Assembly: GCA_035270785.1 (NCBI GenBank)
Contig: DATESN010000071.1
Span: 1 to 64,000, forward strand
Reading direction: 5' to 3'
Length of the DNA stretch: 64,000 nt
DNA from: DATESN01 sp035270785
Lineage (GTDB): Bacteria; Bacillota; Clostridia; Lachnospirales; Lachnospiraceae
The notes beneath the pieces were generated by a model. It was not told the DNA's origin, ran no database searches, and saw only the letters and a list, made by a program, of their open reading frames with translations. Numbering within the stretch: the stretch's first letter is position 1; every line of letters starts with the position of its first letter. A program made the translations under genes and the position numbers. Shown here piece after piece: positions 16,341 through 25,935 of the stretch.

Positions 16341-17564
16341 TTATTTGACAAATTCTGTTTTCACATATGCCGTAGAATGATTATAACTAACTTTACTCCA
16401 ACCATTTTTTAATGTTTCAATTAATTCAAGTTTTTCATCTTTATAAGCAATACCTATTTTATCAGCGGTTTCACTATCGCTGGAACGAACATTGACATTT
16501 TCAAGTACCGTTACCGTACCAATGCTAGATTCCATCACTTCTAAAAACTCCGATTTAATAAAAGCTTCTTTACCTTCATACTCAATTTTGCTCCATCCAT
16601 TTGGTAAAGCCTCTAAACGAGTATAGGTTGCTCCTACTTGGGACTTACCTAATTTATCAGCTGTTTCACTGTCGGATGATCTGATATTGACTACGTCTAT
16701 TGTTTTTACTGTTTCAGTAGTTAGGACTTCTTCCACCACTGTTTCTGCTTCAACTTCTTCTGGTACAACTTCTTCCACTTTTACTGGTGCCTTACTTGCT
16801 TCTAATGATGCAAGCGCCTCTCCAACGTCATTTTTTAACTTCAATGACAGTTCATCCATAAACAATTTTAAATCTTCGTCCGTATCTACAGCTTCATTAT
16901 ATTTGACTTGTACCATATTGGTTAAATCTTTAACATCATCCTGTGTGGTAACAGTTTGAATATATGCTGTAATATTATCGTCTGTTTCTCCAGAATAAAC
17001 GTACAACTCATTGTTTTCATTGGTACATAAATAAAATGTATTTAACCCTGGCGCTCTGGTTTCAATCCCTTTAAATTTAACTTCACTATACACAAATGTA
17101 ATATATGAATTTTCTAATGGCCCTGGCTTTGTATAACAAATAAGATTATCATAGGATTCAAGATAATTACTCTTTTTTTCTATACGTATTATTTCCGTAT
17201 CATCTGTATAACTTCGCATGTTGCTATATGTTTCTTTATCACCCTCTAACGAAGATTGATAATAAACCTTCATAAATTGATTAATCTGATCATATGCATT
17301 TTTTTCGAGAGGCGAATCGGGAACTATTAAAGCACCAGTGTCCTGATCAATAGATGCTACAACAGAACCTGAGTCTGCTATTGCTTTATCCTCATCTCTA
17401 TTGTTTTCTACTAAAACAGTAATCACTACAGCAACTACTAACACTATACTAACAAAAGCAGGTACTGCTATTCTAAAATTATCTGATATCCATTCCTTTA
17501 ATTTAGGAATAACATTTTCTTTTGAGCTTTTTATCTTTAAAGACTTTTTCGTTGAACGTTTCAT
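16341..17564 (-). CDS. Membrane-anchored protein with two SH3b domains
   Basis: The protein has a basic N-terminus, one membrane helix (about residues 33-55) and an extracytoplasmic part. After a 200-residue region of unknown fold and a Glu/Val-rich linker (about 260-285) come two bacterial SH3 domains, marked by VNIRSSDSETADKLGK and VNVRSSDSETADKIGI, each followed by NGWSKI or NGWSKV. SH3b domains usually bind peptidoglycan or link modules of wall enzymes. No hydrolase domain is visible, so it may be a wall-associated scaffold. ATG at 17564 follows AAAGGTGA. The tRNA-Arg gene lies 26 bases upstream on the same strand. Confidence 0.85.
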   Translation of the reverse strand: MKRSTKKSLKIKSSKENVIPKLKEWISDNFRIAVPAFVSIVLVVAVVITVLVENNRDEDKAIADSGSVVASIDQDTGALIVPDSPLEKNAYDQINQFMKVYYQSSLEGDKETYSNMRSYTDDTEIIRIEKKSNYLESYDNLICYTKPGPLENSYITFVYSEVKFKGIETRAPGLNTFYLCTNENNELYVYSGETDDNITAYIQTVTTQDDVKDLTNMVQVKYNEAVDTDEDLKLFMDELSLKLKNDVGEALASLEASKAPVKVEEVVPEEVEAETVVEEVLTTETVKTIDVVNIRSSDSETADKLGKSQVGATYTRLEALPNGWSKIEYEGKEAFIKSEFLEVMESSIGTVTVLENVNVRSSDSETADKIGIAYKDEKLELIETLKNGWSKVSYNHSTAYVKTEFVK

Positions 17565-17589
17565 TATAATCACCTTTCTATTTGGTTAA

Positions 17590-17661
17590 TGCACCCGGCA
17601 GGAATCGAACCTGCATTAAAGGCGTCGGAGGCCTCCGTTCTATCCATTAGACTACGGGTGC
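17590..17661 (-). tRNA. tRNA-Arg (anticodon CCG)
   Basis: The 72-base minus-strand sequence folds as a cloverleaf: acceptor GCACCCG with CGGGTGC, D loop AATGGATA, anticodon stem GAGGC with GCCTT, anticodon loop CTCCGAC, T arm GCAGG-TTCGATT-CCTGC, and discriminator A. The anticodon CCG reads CGG arginine codons. The CCA end is not encoded. Confidence 0.93.
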
Positions 17662-17792
17662 CTATCTCTGGATATTGTCAATTGTTACGAATTTGTTACA
17701 ATCAGCAAACTTATATTATCACAATTCAACATGTTTGTCTAGTTCCTTTGTACCACTATAATACCTATAACCTTATAACCTTATTTCATCCA

Positions 17793-18740
17793 TTACAATC
17801 TGCTTACCTCCCCACCAAGTCTTGAAAAATAATAAACATGATCGGATAAAACTTCTTCTACTTCTACTTGAGTTTCATTTACTTCTTTTACCATATTTGC
17901 AAACTTATCACATTCCCGTTTATCTTTTGTAGGAATGAGAATAACCTCATGAATACTACTTGGTAATATATAAAGGTCACTTTCCACTTCTATTGAAAAT
18001 CCTTCCAAAACATGATCATATAACATACAAGTTGCACCATTCGTCTTTGATTGATTGGTTAGTACATACATTGGTAAATTTTCCTCATTTCTATTTGAGA
18101 GTTGTTCATTTAGTTCTTCATTTAATTCTTCGCACCATTCCTCTGGAATATCATTTGCATCATTTTCATGTAACATTTCGTTTAATATTTGATTCATATT
18201 TTTAATTTCCATATGTAGAAGCTTGGGTGTATTTTTTTTCGCTTGGGCAAATAATTCTTCTATAGTTACATTCCACATCTTTAGGTGACTATTATGAATA
18301 GTAATGGAAGCTCCAGAAAATTGTTCACTAATAATAAGACAATAAAATACAATTGCCAAGTCAAGATACTTCATATGAGGTATCTGTTCTAATAATTCCA
18401 GATTTTTGTCATAGTTAATAATTTTATATGCTATTTTTTCCTTTACTAATTTATAATCTAAAAAGAAATCCATATTAATATTCTTTCCAACTTTACTTTC
18501 TTGATAAATTTGAATTATTTCATTAAAAATATCACTAAATATTTTTCCTTCTCTATATTCTTCAAAATATCCATTCAAATAAATAGTAGGAGAAATATTA
18601 TTATCTTTTTCAGCTATGATCATCCCCTCCAAGCAAATCCCATTATTCTTTATCACCTGGTTAATAGTAACCATTACCTCTTCACCCATATATTCCTGCA
18701 CACTTTTACATACTTTTTCTACAAATTCATTAAATTCCAT
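17793..18740 (-). CDS. DUF5688-type protein
   Basis: The 315-residue protein begins MEFNEFVEKV and contains NNGICLEGMII and NISPTIYLNGYFEEY. That pattern is characteristic of a family of unknown function (DUF5688) common in Lachnospiraceae, often in many copies. Cysteine and histidine positions do not suggest a catalytic site. It appears cytoplasmic. ATG at 18740 has GAGG six bases upstream; a GTG four codons earlier is within that site and unlikely. It lies between efp and the tRNA gene. Function unknown. Confidence 0.75.
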   Translation of the reverse strand: MEFNEFVEKVCKSVQEYMGEEVMVTINQVIKNNGICLEGMIIAEKDNNISPTIYLNGYFEEYREGKIFSDIFNEIIQIYQESKVGKNINMDFFLDYKLVKEKIAYKIINYDKNLELLEQIPHMKYLDLAIVFYCLIISEQFSGASITIHNSHLKMWNVTIEELFAQAKKNTPKLLHMEIKNMNQILNEMLHENDANDIPEEWCEELNEELNEQLSNRNEENLPMYVLTNQSKTNGATCMLYDHVLEGFSIEVESDLYILPSSIHEVILIPTKDKRECDKFANMVKEVNETQVEVEEVLSDHVYYFSRLGGEVSRL

Positions 18741-18826
18741 AAAATTCCTCACTTTCTAACTATTAGTTTTGATTGGTTTTTTGCTCGAATGAGCGTAAGA
18801 AGTCGTTCAACCACATTGGTGAACTT

Positions 18827-18858
18827 AAAAAAAGACAACGGAATAGATTCCATTGTCT
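18827..18858 (-). terminator. Intrinsic terminator after efp
   Basis: On the minus strand AGACAATGGAA pairs with TTCCGTTGTCT around a four-base loop (one G-T type mismatch), followed by seven T residues. It lies 37 bases beyond the efp stop codon and ends the yqeG-aro-efp unit. Confidence 0.9.
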
Positions 18859-18894
18859 CACAAACTTTGATTATGAAAAGTTACATATCTTCTA

Positions 18895-19452
18895 TCAGGC
18901 CCTTGAAAGGTATTCACCTGACCTCGTATCAATCTTGATTTTATCATTTTGTTCCACAAATAGTGGTACATATACAATTGCCCCAGTTTCAACAACAGCA
19001 GGCTTTGTAGCTCCTTGTGCTGTATCTCCTTTAAATCCTGGCTCTGTTTCAATAATTTCAAGTTCAACAAATAGAGGTGGTTCTACAGCGTATACATTTC
19101 CATTATGGGAACAAACTTTTACCATTTCGTTCTCTTTTACGAATTTCAATGCATCTCCAATTGATTCAATGTTTAATGCAATTTGTTCATAATTTTCTAC
19201 ATCCATAAAGTTATATAAATCGCCATCCTCATATAAATATTGCATATCTTTTCTATCGATACGTGCTTGTGGGAACTTTTCGTTTGGTCTAAAAGTTTTT
19301 TCAACCACACCGCCACTTTTGATATTCTTTAATTTGGTTCTTACGAAAGCAGCACCTTTACCTGGTTTGACGTGCTGAAACTCAATAATCTGATAAATAT
19401 TATTTTCGTATTCCATCGTAATACCATTTCTGAAATCACCTGCAGAAATCAT
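18895..19452 (-). CDS. efp: Elongation factor P
   Basis: EF-P binds between the P and E sites and rescues ribosomes stalled at proline runs. The 185-residue length and three-domain pattern are standard. The domain I loop reads KPGKGAAFV, with the lysine that in Bacillus-type EF-P receives its modification. The C-terminal GDTAQGATKPA and end block KIDTRSGEYLSRA are conserved. The start ATG follows AGGAGG. It is the last gene of the yqeG-aroE-aroK-aroQ-efp run, 69 bases after aroQ, and is followed by a strong terminator. Confidence 0.97.
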   Translation of the reverse strand: MISAGDFRNGITMEYENNIYQIIEFQHVKPGKGAAFVRTKLKNIKSGGVVEKTFRPNEKFPQARIDRKDMQYLYEDGDLYNFMDVENYEQIALNIESIGDALKFVKENEMVKVCSHNGNVYAVEPPLFVELEIIETEPGFKGDTAQGATKPAVVETGAIVYVPLFVEQNDKIKIDTRSGEYLSRA

Positions 19453-19521
19453 TTAATAATCCTCCTAAAAATTCACGTTATAATTCTTTTATAGTGTATA
19501 CTATAAACTCACTTTTTTCAA

Positions 19522-19950
19522 CTATTTTTTCAGGATATAATCAATTGCTTGAACATATCCATTTAATCCTTGTCCAAATATCTGTTTATCACAGACTTCT
19601 GCTGTTACTGAAACCTTACGAAACTCTTCTCTATTTGTAATATCCGAAATATGGATTTCTACTTTTGGAATAGTTACACTAGAAAGCGCATCTCGTATAG
19701 CATAACTGTAATGGGTGTATGCACCTGGATTAATTACTATTCCCTCTGTTCCATCAAAATAGGAATCCTGAATACGATCTATGATGGCACCTTCGTGGTT
19801 TGATTGAAACACCTCGATTTTACATTTTTCTTCTTCGCCTTTTTTTGAAATGATATTCAACAGGTAATCGTAATCTTCTGCCCCATAGATACTTTTTTCT
19901 CTAATTCCCAAAAAATTTAAATTGGGACCATTTATTACTAGTATATTCAT
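19522..19950 (-). CDS. aroQ: Type II 3-dehydroquinate dehydratase
   Basis: AroQ converts 3-dehydroquinate to 3-dehydroshikimate in aromatic amino acid synthesis. Type II hallmarks are complete: NGPNLNFLGIRE, the catalytic tyrosine in SIYG, the loop NHEGAIID, the histidine block NPGAYTHYS, HISDITNREEFR, and GQGLNGY. I chose ATG at 19950 (GGGAG six bases upstream, 142 residues) over an in-frame start nine codons earlier. It follows aroK by 57 bases. Confidence 0.96.
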   Translation of the reverse strand: MNILVINGPNLNFLGIREKSIYGAEDYDYLLNIISKKGEEEKCKIEVFQSNHEGAIIDRIQDSYFDGTEGIVINPGAYTHYSYAIRDALSSVTIPKVEIHISDITNREEFRKVSVTAEVCDKQIFGQGLNGYVQAIDYILKK

Positions 19951-20006
19951 ATTTAAACTCCCTATATGCCCTATCATTATGCACTATCAGTGATTGAAGT
20001 GTTTTA

Positions 20007-20513
20007 TTAATAAATACCCACCACAATTTCATTTATTATTTCATCAAATGTTTTGCCATCAGTTTCAATGATTCGTGTCGCTGCTTCCTCGTAAATAGGC
20101 TCTCTTTTTAACATCATGGAACTAATTTTTTCAAGTGGTTGTTCTCCTTGTAATAGTGGCCTTTGGGTATCGTGTTCTAATCTTGAATAAATAGTAAAAG
20201 GAGATGCTTTCAAATAAATAACTTGCCCCATTTCCTTTAATAGTGCCCTATTTTCTTTTCGTAAGGGAAGTCCACCACCAACAGAAATAATTTGTCTTGT
20301 TTGATTGTTCCTTATTTTCTCTAAATAACTCGATTCCAAGTCTCGAAAATATTCTTCTCCATAGTTGGTGAATATCTGGGATATTGTAGCATTCTGTTCT
20401 TTTTCAATTTGTTTATCTACATCTATCATAGTAAGCTCCAATTTATAGGAAAGCCTTAGACCAACCGTAGACTTACCAGAACCCATAAAACCTATCAGTA
20501 TTATATTATTCAT
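20007..20513 (-). CDS. aroK: Shikimate kinase
   Basis: AroK phosphorylates shikimate with ATP. The 168-residue protein has the Walker A loop GFMGSGKSTVG, the shikimate-binding DVD-like segment (MIDVDKQIE), FRDLESSYL with the substrate arginine, SVGGGLPLR, and the lid arginine in DTQRPLL. It overlaps the end of aroE by eight bases, so translation is probably coupled. Confidence 0.96.
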   Translation of the reverse strand: MNNIILIGFMGSGKSTVGLRLSYKLELTMIDVDKQIEKEQNATISQIFTNYGEEYFRDLESSYLEKIRNNQTRQIISVGGGLPLRKENRALLKEMGQVIYLKASPFTIYSRLEHDTQRPLLQGEQPLEKISSMMLKREPIYEEAATRIIETDGKTFDEIINEIVVGIY

Positions 20514-21387
20514 TTATCTTTTTCTCTATCTCTTTCATCATCTGTATATAGACATATTCTGCTTGACTTTCAGATATACTCACTTGATTCCAAAGTTCAT
20601 AAGCGATTACCCCTTGATATAATAACATCTTAAGTCCATTAAATGCCCGTCCTCCCCCTTGTTCTACATTGGACATGAATTTTGTTTTTACCGGATTGTA
20701 AATTAAGTCATAGCCCGTATGTATTTTTTTATAAAAGGATTTATCCTCGATTGGTGCCTCCGATATATTTGGGCTAAGGCCAACGCTAGTCCCTTGAATC
20801 GCCAAGTAATGTTTATCTGGCAAAAGGTGATGGTCACTCATTTTCATAGGTACAATAGATGATGTATGAAAACAATGATTTACCTCATTAGCCACTTGTT
20901 CCGCTTTTTCTAGCGTTCGATTAAGCAGAAAAATACGATGAGCCCCATTGGATGCACATAGGAACGCCACTGCTCTTGCTGCTCCTCCTGCACCTAGAAT
21001 AATGATGTCCTCACCTTTCAATAAAATTCCTTCTGTATTCATAGCTCGAAGTAGCCCTAACATATCCGTATTATATCCCTTGAATCCATCTTCCATTCGA
21101 ACTAGCGTATTCACAGCACCAATATTTTCTGCTAATTCATCAATTTCACATAACAGAGGAATAATATCGCTTTTGTATGGAATGGTTACATTCATTCCCA
21201 GTATATTTAATCCAAAGGCCCCTTTGATTGCTTCTATTAACTTTTCTTTCTCTACTAAAAAAGGAATATAGACGAGATTATGGTCTTGAAGACTTGCAAG
21301 GGTATTGTGAATCATTGGTGATAATGTATGTTCTACTGGATTGCCTACAAGTCCACACGTCCTTGTTTTTCCATTAATACTTATCAA
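20506..21387 (-). CDS. aroE: Shikimate dehydrogenase
   Basis: AroE reduces 3-dehydroshikimate to shikimate with NADPH. The substrate site is visible (EHTLSPMIHNT, NVTIPYKSDI with the catalytic lysine, NTDMLGLLRA). The nucleotide-binding loop is ILGAGGAARAV, and NRTLEKA fits NADPH preference. Its length of 293 residues is normal. It starts four bases after yqeG ends and overlaps aroK. Confidence 0.96.
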   Translation of the reverse strand: MISINGKTRTCGLVGNPVEHTLSPMIHNTLASLQDHNLVYIPFLVEKEKLIEAIKGAFGLNILGMNVTIPYKSDIIPLLCEIDELAENIGAVNTLVRMEDGFKGYNTDMLGLLRAMNTEGILLKGEDIIILGAGGAARAVAFLCASNGAHRIFLLNRTLEKAEQVANEVNHCFHTSSIVPMKMSDHHLLPDKHYLAIQGTSVGLSPNISEAPIEDKSFYKKIHTGYDLIYNPVKTKFMSNVEQGGGRAFNGLKMLLYQGVIAYELWNQVSISESQAEYVYIQMMKEIEKKINE

Positions 21388-21391
21388 TCTT

Positions 21392-21925
21392 TTATTCCCC
21401 CTTACTTCCTTTTCTCATATAAAAATAAAGAACTATCTTTTCAAAGAATCGTTTAATAACAATTTGAATTTCTTCCTTTTTATCAATTGGTTTTACTAAA
21501 TATGTTGTAATTCCCGCTTTTTTTGCACCCCATACATCTGTAAATAATTGATCCCCTATAAAGAGCGTATTACTACAATCTGTGCCTAACTCTTCCATTG
21601 CTTTTACATAATTCTTGGTGCTAGGCTTATGAGCCTTGAAAATATAGGATCCATACCCCACCGCTTCTTGAAAACTTTTTACCCGTTGTTCCTTATTATT
21701 TGATAACAGCATCACTTTAAATCCCAATTCCTTTAACATGATAAAAAGTTTGATGCTCCTTTTATCTGCCGGTGCGCCGTGAGGAACAAGAGTATTATCA
21801 ACATCGAAGATGACCCCGCGATATCCTTGGTGATATAACCTTCTAAAATCTATTTCATATGTTGAATTATAATATTGATGTGGATAAAACCGTTGCAACA
21901 TTCTAGCTCCATTTCTCTTAATCAT
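21392..21925 (-). CDS. YqeG-family HAD phosphatase
   Basis: The 177-residue protein is a class IIIA HAD hydrolase of the YqeG type. Motif I is VIFDVDNTLVPH, motif II is LLSNN, the lysine lies in FKAHKPSTKNY, and motif IV is FIGDQLFTDVWGAK. YqeG acts as a phosphatase in vitro, and the physiological substrate is not settled. It leads the unit with aroE, aroK, aroQ and efp, which is a recurrent arrangement in Clostridia. Confidence 0.92.
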   Translation of the reverse strand: MIKRNGARMLQRFYPHQYYNSTYEIDFRRLYHQGYRGVIFDVDNTLVPHGAPADKRSIKLFIMLKELGFKVMLLSNNKEQRVKSFQEAVGYGSYIFKAHKPSTKNYVKAMEELGTDCSNTLFIGDQLFTDVWGAKKAGITTYLVKPIDKKEEIQIVIKRFFEKIVLYFYMRKGSKGE

Positions 21926-21962
21926 AAGAAGTGTATTTGTAATTGATGATTTCTATTATAAC

Positions 21963-21988
21963 AAAACACCTTGCATTTCTGCAAGGTG
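21963..21988 (-). terminator. Intrinsic terminator of the 22049-22450 gene
   Basis: CACCTTGCA and TGCAAGGTG form a perfect 9-bp stem with a four-base loop, followed on the minus strand by TTTTGTTAT. It separates the small gene upstream from yqeG. Confidence 0.8.
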
Positions 21989-22048
21989 CTTACATTCTTT
22001 ATATAAAATATTCCTTATATGAAATATTCAATAAATAAAATCTCCGTT

Positions 22049-22450
22049 TTATTTTTGAATAACAAGACCATCCATACTATTTGAGATTATATTTTGTGAG
22101 CTACCAACAAAATATTGATATTGTTGAAGTACTTGGTCCTTTTGCATATCAGAAATTGCTTTTTCCATATCTAGAGTTTCTATCGAACTATCTTTACCGA
22201 TGAAATCAAAATCATCTGCCTTATTAAAGGTCAATGATATATTTTCTAAATTAGCAATTCTACTTCTATTATCTTGTTCTAACTCAGGGAGAGAATAATT
22301 ATTTTGTAATGATGTTATATTTTCACTTTCATCAGAGGTTTTCTTTAAATCTTCCTGACTTTTTATAGTATCCATAGTAACGGTTTTTATATTTTGAAAT
22401 AAATAACTATTATAAAGCCCGCCATATTGACTTAATCCATCAATTGACAT
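22049..22450 (-). CDS. Small protein of unknown function
   Basis: The 133-residue protein is acidic and hydrophilic with Asn/Ser-rich stretches and no membrane segment. Its C-terminal third (MEKAISDMQKDQVLQQYQYF) is a likely helix. That block reminds me of small proteins found near flagellar genes in Lachnospiraceae, but this is a weak recollection and no flagellar gene is nearby. ATG at 22450 has a strong AAGGAGGTG upstream. It is flanked by the ABC transporter unit and a terminator. Function not recognised. Confidence 0.65.
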   Translation of the reverse strand: MSIDGLSQYGGLYNSYLFQNIKTVTMDTIKSQEDLKKTSDESENITSLQNNYSLPELEQDNRSRIANLENISLTFNKADDFDFIGKDSSIETLDMEKAISDMQKDQVLQQYQYFVGSSQNIISNSMDGLVIQK

Positions 22451-22572
22451 TATTCTCACCTCCTTAATTTACATAATATGTTTACAATACAATTATACTA
22501 ATGAATTGTTCTGTTTGCAATAAATATATCGGCAAATACCGTGAATAGTTTAGTAATTATTACAAGATTCAT

Positions 22573-23325
22573 TTATTTAACCCTATTTTGTATTCCGGCA
22601 GAGTCTAATAACGTTTTTGTATAGGAATGTTGTGGTGAAAAATATACCTTATCAACTTCCCCTTCCTCAACAATCTCTCCATGTTTCATAATCATAACGT
22701 GATCACACATTTGATACACAATTCTCAAATCATGTGATATAAATAGAATCGCTAAACCCATTTCTCTTTGTAATCTCAATAATAAAGTTACCATTTGTAA
22801 TTGTATGGTTACATCAAGTGCAGAAAGTGGTTCATCTGCAATTAATAGTTTTGGTTCTAGCATTAAAGCTGCTGCAATACATACTCTTTGTCTCTGCCCC
22901 CCAGAGAGTTGATGTGAAAAATGCTCCATGTATTTTTCTTCTAATCCAACTTTCTGTAACATTTCAATTGCTTTTTTTCGCATAAGCGACTTGTTTTTCA
23001 TCCCACTGTTTCGTAATGGTTCTTGTAATATCCATCCAACGGTCTTCACAGGATTCAATGATCCATATGGATCTTGAAATATCATTTGTGGCCTATCTGA
23101 ATAATGAATGATTGTTCCATCCACGTTTTTTACCATTCCTAATATTGCTTTTGCAAGGGTTGATTTTCCACAACCACTTTCACCAACCAAACCAAGAACT
23201 TCTCCTTGCCCTATGGAAAAAGTAATATTTTTAAGTATTTGCTTGGTAATCTTTTTTTCAAAAACAAACTTTGTTTGCTGCTTATAGAAAACATTCAAAT
23301 CTAACACTTCTAATATTGTATTCAT
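22573..23325 (-). CDS. Peptide/nickel ABC transporter ATPase (OppF/NikE-like)
   Basis: This ABC ATPase has Walker A GESGCGKST, signature LSGGQRQR and Walker B LLIADEPLSALD. At 250 residues it lacks the C-terminal oligopeptide-specific extension of long DppF/OppF proteins and matches NikE-like lengths. It would pair with the neighbouring ATPase and drive import through the two permeases. It is the last gene of the five-gene unit, eight bases after its partner. Confidence 0.9.
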   Translation of the reverse strand: MNTILEVLDLNVFYKQQTKFVFEKKITKQILKNITFSIGQGEVLGLVGESGCGKSTLAKAILGMVKNVDGTIIHYSDRPQMIFQDPYGSLNPVKTVGWILQEPLRNSGMKNKSLMRKKAIEMLQKVGLEEKYMEHFSHQLSGGQRQRVCIAAALMLEPKLLIADEPLSALDVTIQLQMVTLLLRLQREMGLAILFISHDLRIVYQMCDHVMIMKHGEIVEEGEVDKVYFSPQHSYTKTLLDSAGIQNRVK

Positions 23326-23333
23326 AAACGCCC

Positions 23334-24137
23334 CTATTTATTACAAATTTTATTTTTTTTAAAATCAGGTATAGCACCGATTAATTGTTTGGTATATTCC
23401 TCTTTGGGGTTACTGAAAATTTCTTCTGTAGGTGAATCTTCTAGTATATAGCCACCATGCATCACAATCACCCTCGTACATAATTGTCGGACCAAACTTA
23501 AATCATGGGAGATAAACAAAATGGCTGTCTTTTTTTCTCGATTAATCTTTTTCAATAATTTTACGATTTGATTTTGAATGGTAACGTCCAATGCTGTTGT
23601 TGGCTCATCTGCGATTAAGATCTTTGGGTCACATATCATTGCAGATGCAATCATAACCCTTTGTCTCATTCCACCCGATAATTCATGGGGATACTTATCA
23701 TATATTCCTTCTGGATCATCCAGTTCTACTTCTTTTAAAACCTTAAGTGCGCGTTTTTTACGTTCATCCTTTGTAAGGTTTTGATGGATCCGAAGACTTT
23801 CTTCAACCTGCCATCCAATTTTTTTTACAGGATTAAGCGAAGTCATTGGTTCTTGAAAAATCATACTTATGGAATTCCCCTGATATTGGCGTAGTATGGA
23901 ACGTTGACAAGTTAATAGATTATTTCCATCAAACAGAATTTGTCCTTTTTTCTCCATGTCATGACGCCTTAAAAGTCCTGCAATCGCCAAAGCGGTCATG
24001 GTCTTTCCCGATCCAGACTCCCCAACAATTCCGATAATATCACCACATTCCACTTCCATATTAAAATCAAAGACAACTGTTTCTGGAATCAAATGATCAT
24101 GAAATTCTATATGTAAATCTTTCACTTCCAATAACAT
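23334..24137 (-). CDS. Peptide/nickel ABC transporter ATPase (OppD/NikD-like)
   Basis: The 267-residue ATPase has Walker A GESGSGKTMTALAIAGL, signature LSGGMRQRVMIAS and Walker B ILIADEPTTALDVTIQ, with the H loop in LFISHDLSLV. It is shorter than typical DppD (about 325 residues). It belongs to the unit encoding a binding protein, two permeases and two ATPases. The small size of both ATPases makes nickel or another small ligand as possible as peptides. Confidence 0.9.
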   Translation of the reverse strand: MLLEVKDLHIEFHDHLIPETVVFDFNMEVECGDIIGIVGESGSGKTMTALAIAGLLRRHDMEKKGQILFDGNNLLTCQRSILRQYQGNSISMIFQEPMTSLNPVKKIGWQVEESLRIHQNLTKDERKKRALKVLKEVELDDPEGIYDKYPHELSGGMRQRVMIASAMICDPKILIADEPTTALDVTIQNQIVKLLKKINREKKTAILFISHDLSLVRQLCTRVIVMHGGYILEDSPTEEIFSNPKEEYTKQLIGAIPDFKKNKICNK

Positions 24138-24148
24138 ACTTTATCTCC

Positions 24149-24943
24149 TTATTCTTTCAGGCCTTCACCTAACAAACTGAATCCTAAAACTAATAAAATA
24201 ATCATTACTCCAGGGGCCACACCGTACCAAGGTGCTGAAAAAAGATAGGTCTGCGATTCCGATAGCATGCGTCCCAAACTTGCATCTGGAGGTTGTACTC
24301 CAATTCCCAAATAACTCATTCCAGCTTCTGCTAACACTGCATTATTAAAACCAATCATGATGGATGAAACAAGTACTGGAAGAATATTAGGTAAAATATG
24401 TACAAACATAACTCTGATATCACTTGCCCCTGATAACTTTGCACTCTTTACATAATCCAGATTACGACAATGCATAAATTCACTTCTTACAAGACGAGCA
24501 AAACTTGGAATAAAAGCAATTCCAAGTGCAATAATTACATTGTATTTTCCGCTTCCTAGCAAGCTGATGAAAACCAGTGCTAAAAGAATGCTTGGAAAGG
24601 CAAACACGGCATCGTTGATACGCATTAACAGTTCATCAATAATGCCACCAAAATATCCTGTGATAGCACCAAGCATAATTCCAAAAAAAGTTCCTATAAA
24701 AACAGTCCCCGCAGCAACCAAAAGAGTGATTCCACTTCCTTTAATAACACGACTAAATATATCTCTGCCAAAATTATCGCATCCCATAATATGCTTCCAT
24801 GAAATACCTGCAAGTTTTTTTGTTGCATCCATCTTTTCAGGATCATACGGGGTATAAAAAATACCAACAAAAATAAAAAGTAGCATTACTCCAGTTATAG
24901 AAGCTCCAATGATTAAATTATAATTCTTTTTCTTTTTAAGCAT
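24149..24943 (-). CDS. ABC transporter permease (DppC/NikC-like)
   Basis: The 264-residue membrane protein has about six helices. It carries the N-terminal DppC pattern (HIMGCDNFGRDIFSRVIKG) and the EAA loop for ATPase docking (ALGIAFIPSFARLVRSE, and EAGMSYLGIGVQPPDASLG). It forms the channel together with the DppB-like permease encoded just upstream. The spacing to its neighbours is 11 and 19 bases, as in one operon. Confidence 0.92.
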   Translation of the reverse strand: MLKKKKNYNLIIGASITGVMLLFIFVGIFYTPYDPEKMDATKKLAGISWKHIMGCDNFGRDIFSRVIKGSGITLLVAAGTVFIGTFFGIMLGAITGYFGGIIDELLMRINDAVFAFPSILLALVFISLLGSGKYNVIIALGIAFIPSFARLVRSEFMHCRNLDYVKSAKLSGASDIRVMFVHILPNILPVLVSSIMIGFNNAVLAEAGMSYLGIGVQPPDASLGRMLSESQTYLFSAPWYGVAPGVMIILLVLGFSLLGEGLKE

Positions 24944-24962
24944 CTTTGAATTCCTATCTTTT

Positions 24963-25904
24963 TTAATTTTGTCTCATTCGTGGATCTATAAAACGATAAA
25001 TTAAATCTACAAACAAATTAACAACAATTACTAAAAATGCAATTAATACTATAATTGCTTGTACTACTGGATAATCTCTATTAGAAATCGAGGTTAACAA
25101 GATTCTACCAATCCCTGGAATTCCAAAAACTTGTTCTATAATAACACTCCCTGCTATCATATCTGTAAAAGCCATTCCAAAAAATGTTATCACTGGAATT
25201 AATGCATTTTTTAGTACATGATGATATAACACTCCATTTGTAGTATTTCCCTTACTAAAAGCCGTTCTACTATAATCCAATTTGGCTTGTTCGCTTAAAG
25301 AGCTACGCAAAATTTTGATAGACATGGCACATTTGGGGAGAGAAATAGCGATTGCTGGTGTTATTAGATAGGCTAGAAACTGTGGAATTCCCTCTTTATA
25401 AGAGACAAACCCTCCAGGCACAAACCATTTTAAAATAAGCCCAAATAGATAGGTTAGAAGAATTCCTGCAAAAAAAGGTGGGATTGACATCACCACTTGA
25501 TTAAGTACCATAATGGACTTATCAACCAAACTCCCTTCATGCTTTGCTGTATATAATCCTAATGGGATAGAAATTGTAATCATAATTAAAAAGGCTATTC
25601 CTGTTAATGTAAAGGTAATGGGTAACTTTTCGGCAATTATTTTACCAACCGGCATATTGTAACTATAAGAAGTTCCCATGTCACCTTGAATAAAGTAATA
25701 CAACCAATTGCCATATCGAATGAATAAGGGATCGTTTAATCCATTTTCTGTTCTAAATGCATCTAAACGTTCTGGTGTTGCTTCCATTCCAAGCTTTGAC
25801 ATCGCTGGATCACCTGGAATGATAGTAAAAGCAAGAAAGACAAGAAAAGAAACGATGAGTAAGGTAGTGAACAGCATAATAATTCTTTTCCCAATATATT
25901 TCAT
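24963..25904 (-). CDS. ABC transporter permease (DppB/NikB-like)
   Basis: The 313-residue permease has the N-terminal signature of DppB proteins (KYIGKRIIMLFTTLLIVSF, then IIPGDPA), a large loop, and a C-terminal block IEQVFGIPGIGRILL that is diagnostic for the family. It has six predicted helices. It is 31 bases downstream of the binding-protein gene. Confidence 0.93.
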   Translation of the reverse strand: MKYIGKRIIMLFTTLLIVSFLVFLAFTIIPGDPAMSKLGMEATPERLDAFRTENGLNDPLFIRYGNWLYYFIQGDMGTSYSYNMPVGKIIAEKLPITFTLTGIAFLIMITISIPLGLYTAKHEGSLVDKSIMVLNQVVMSIPPFFAGILLTYLFGLILKWFVPGGFVSYKEGIPQFLAYLITPAIAISLPKCAMSIKILRSSLSEQAKLDYSRTAFSKGNTTNGVLYHHVLKNALIPVITFFGMAFTDMIAGSVIIEQVFGIPGIGRILLTSISNRDYPVVQAIIVLIAFLVIVVNLFVDLIYRFIDPRMRQN

Positions 25905-25935
25905 ATTCTTGCCTACTTCCTTTTATTTTTTATTC

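Noticed and set aside
17589..17825. Plus-strand frame starting MHPAGIEPA
   Set aside because: This is the well-known false frame across a tRNA gene; the region is tRNA-Arg.
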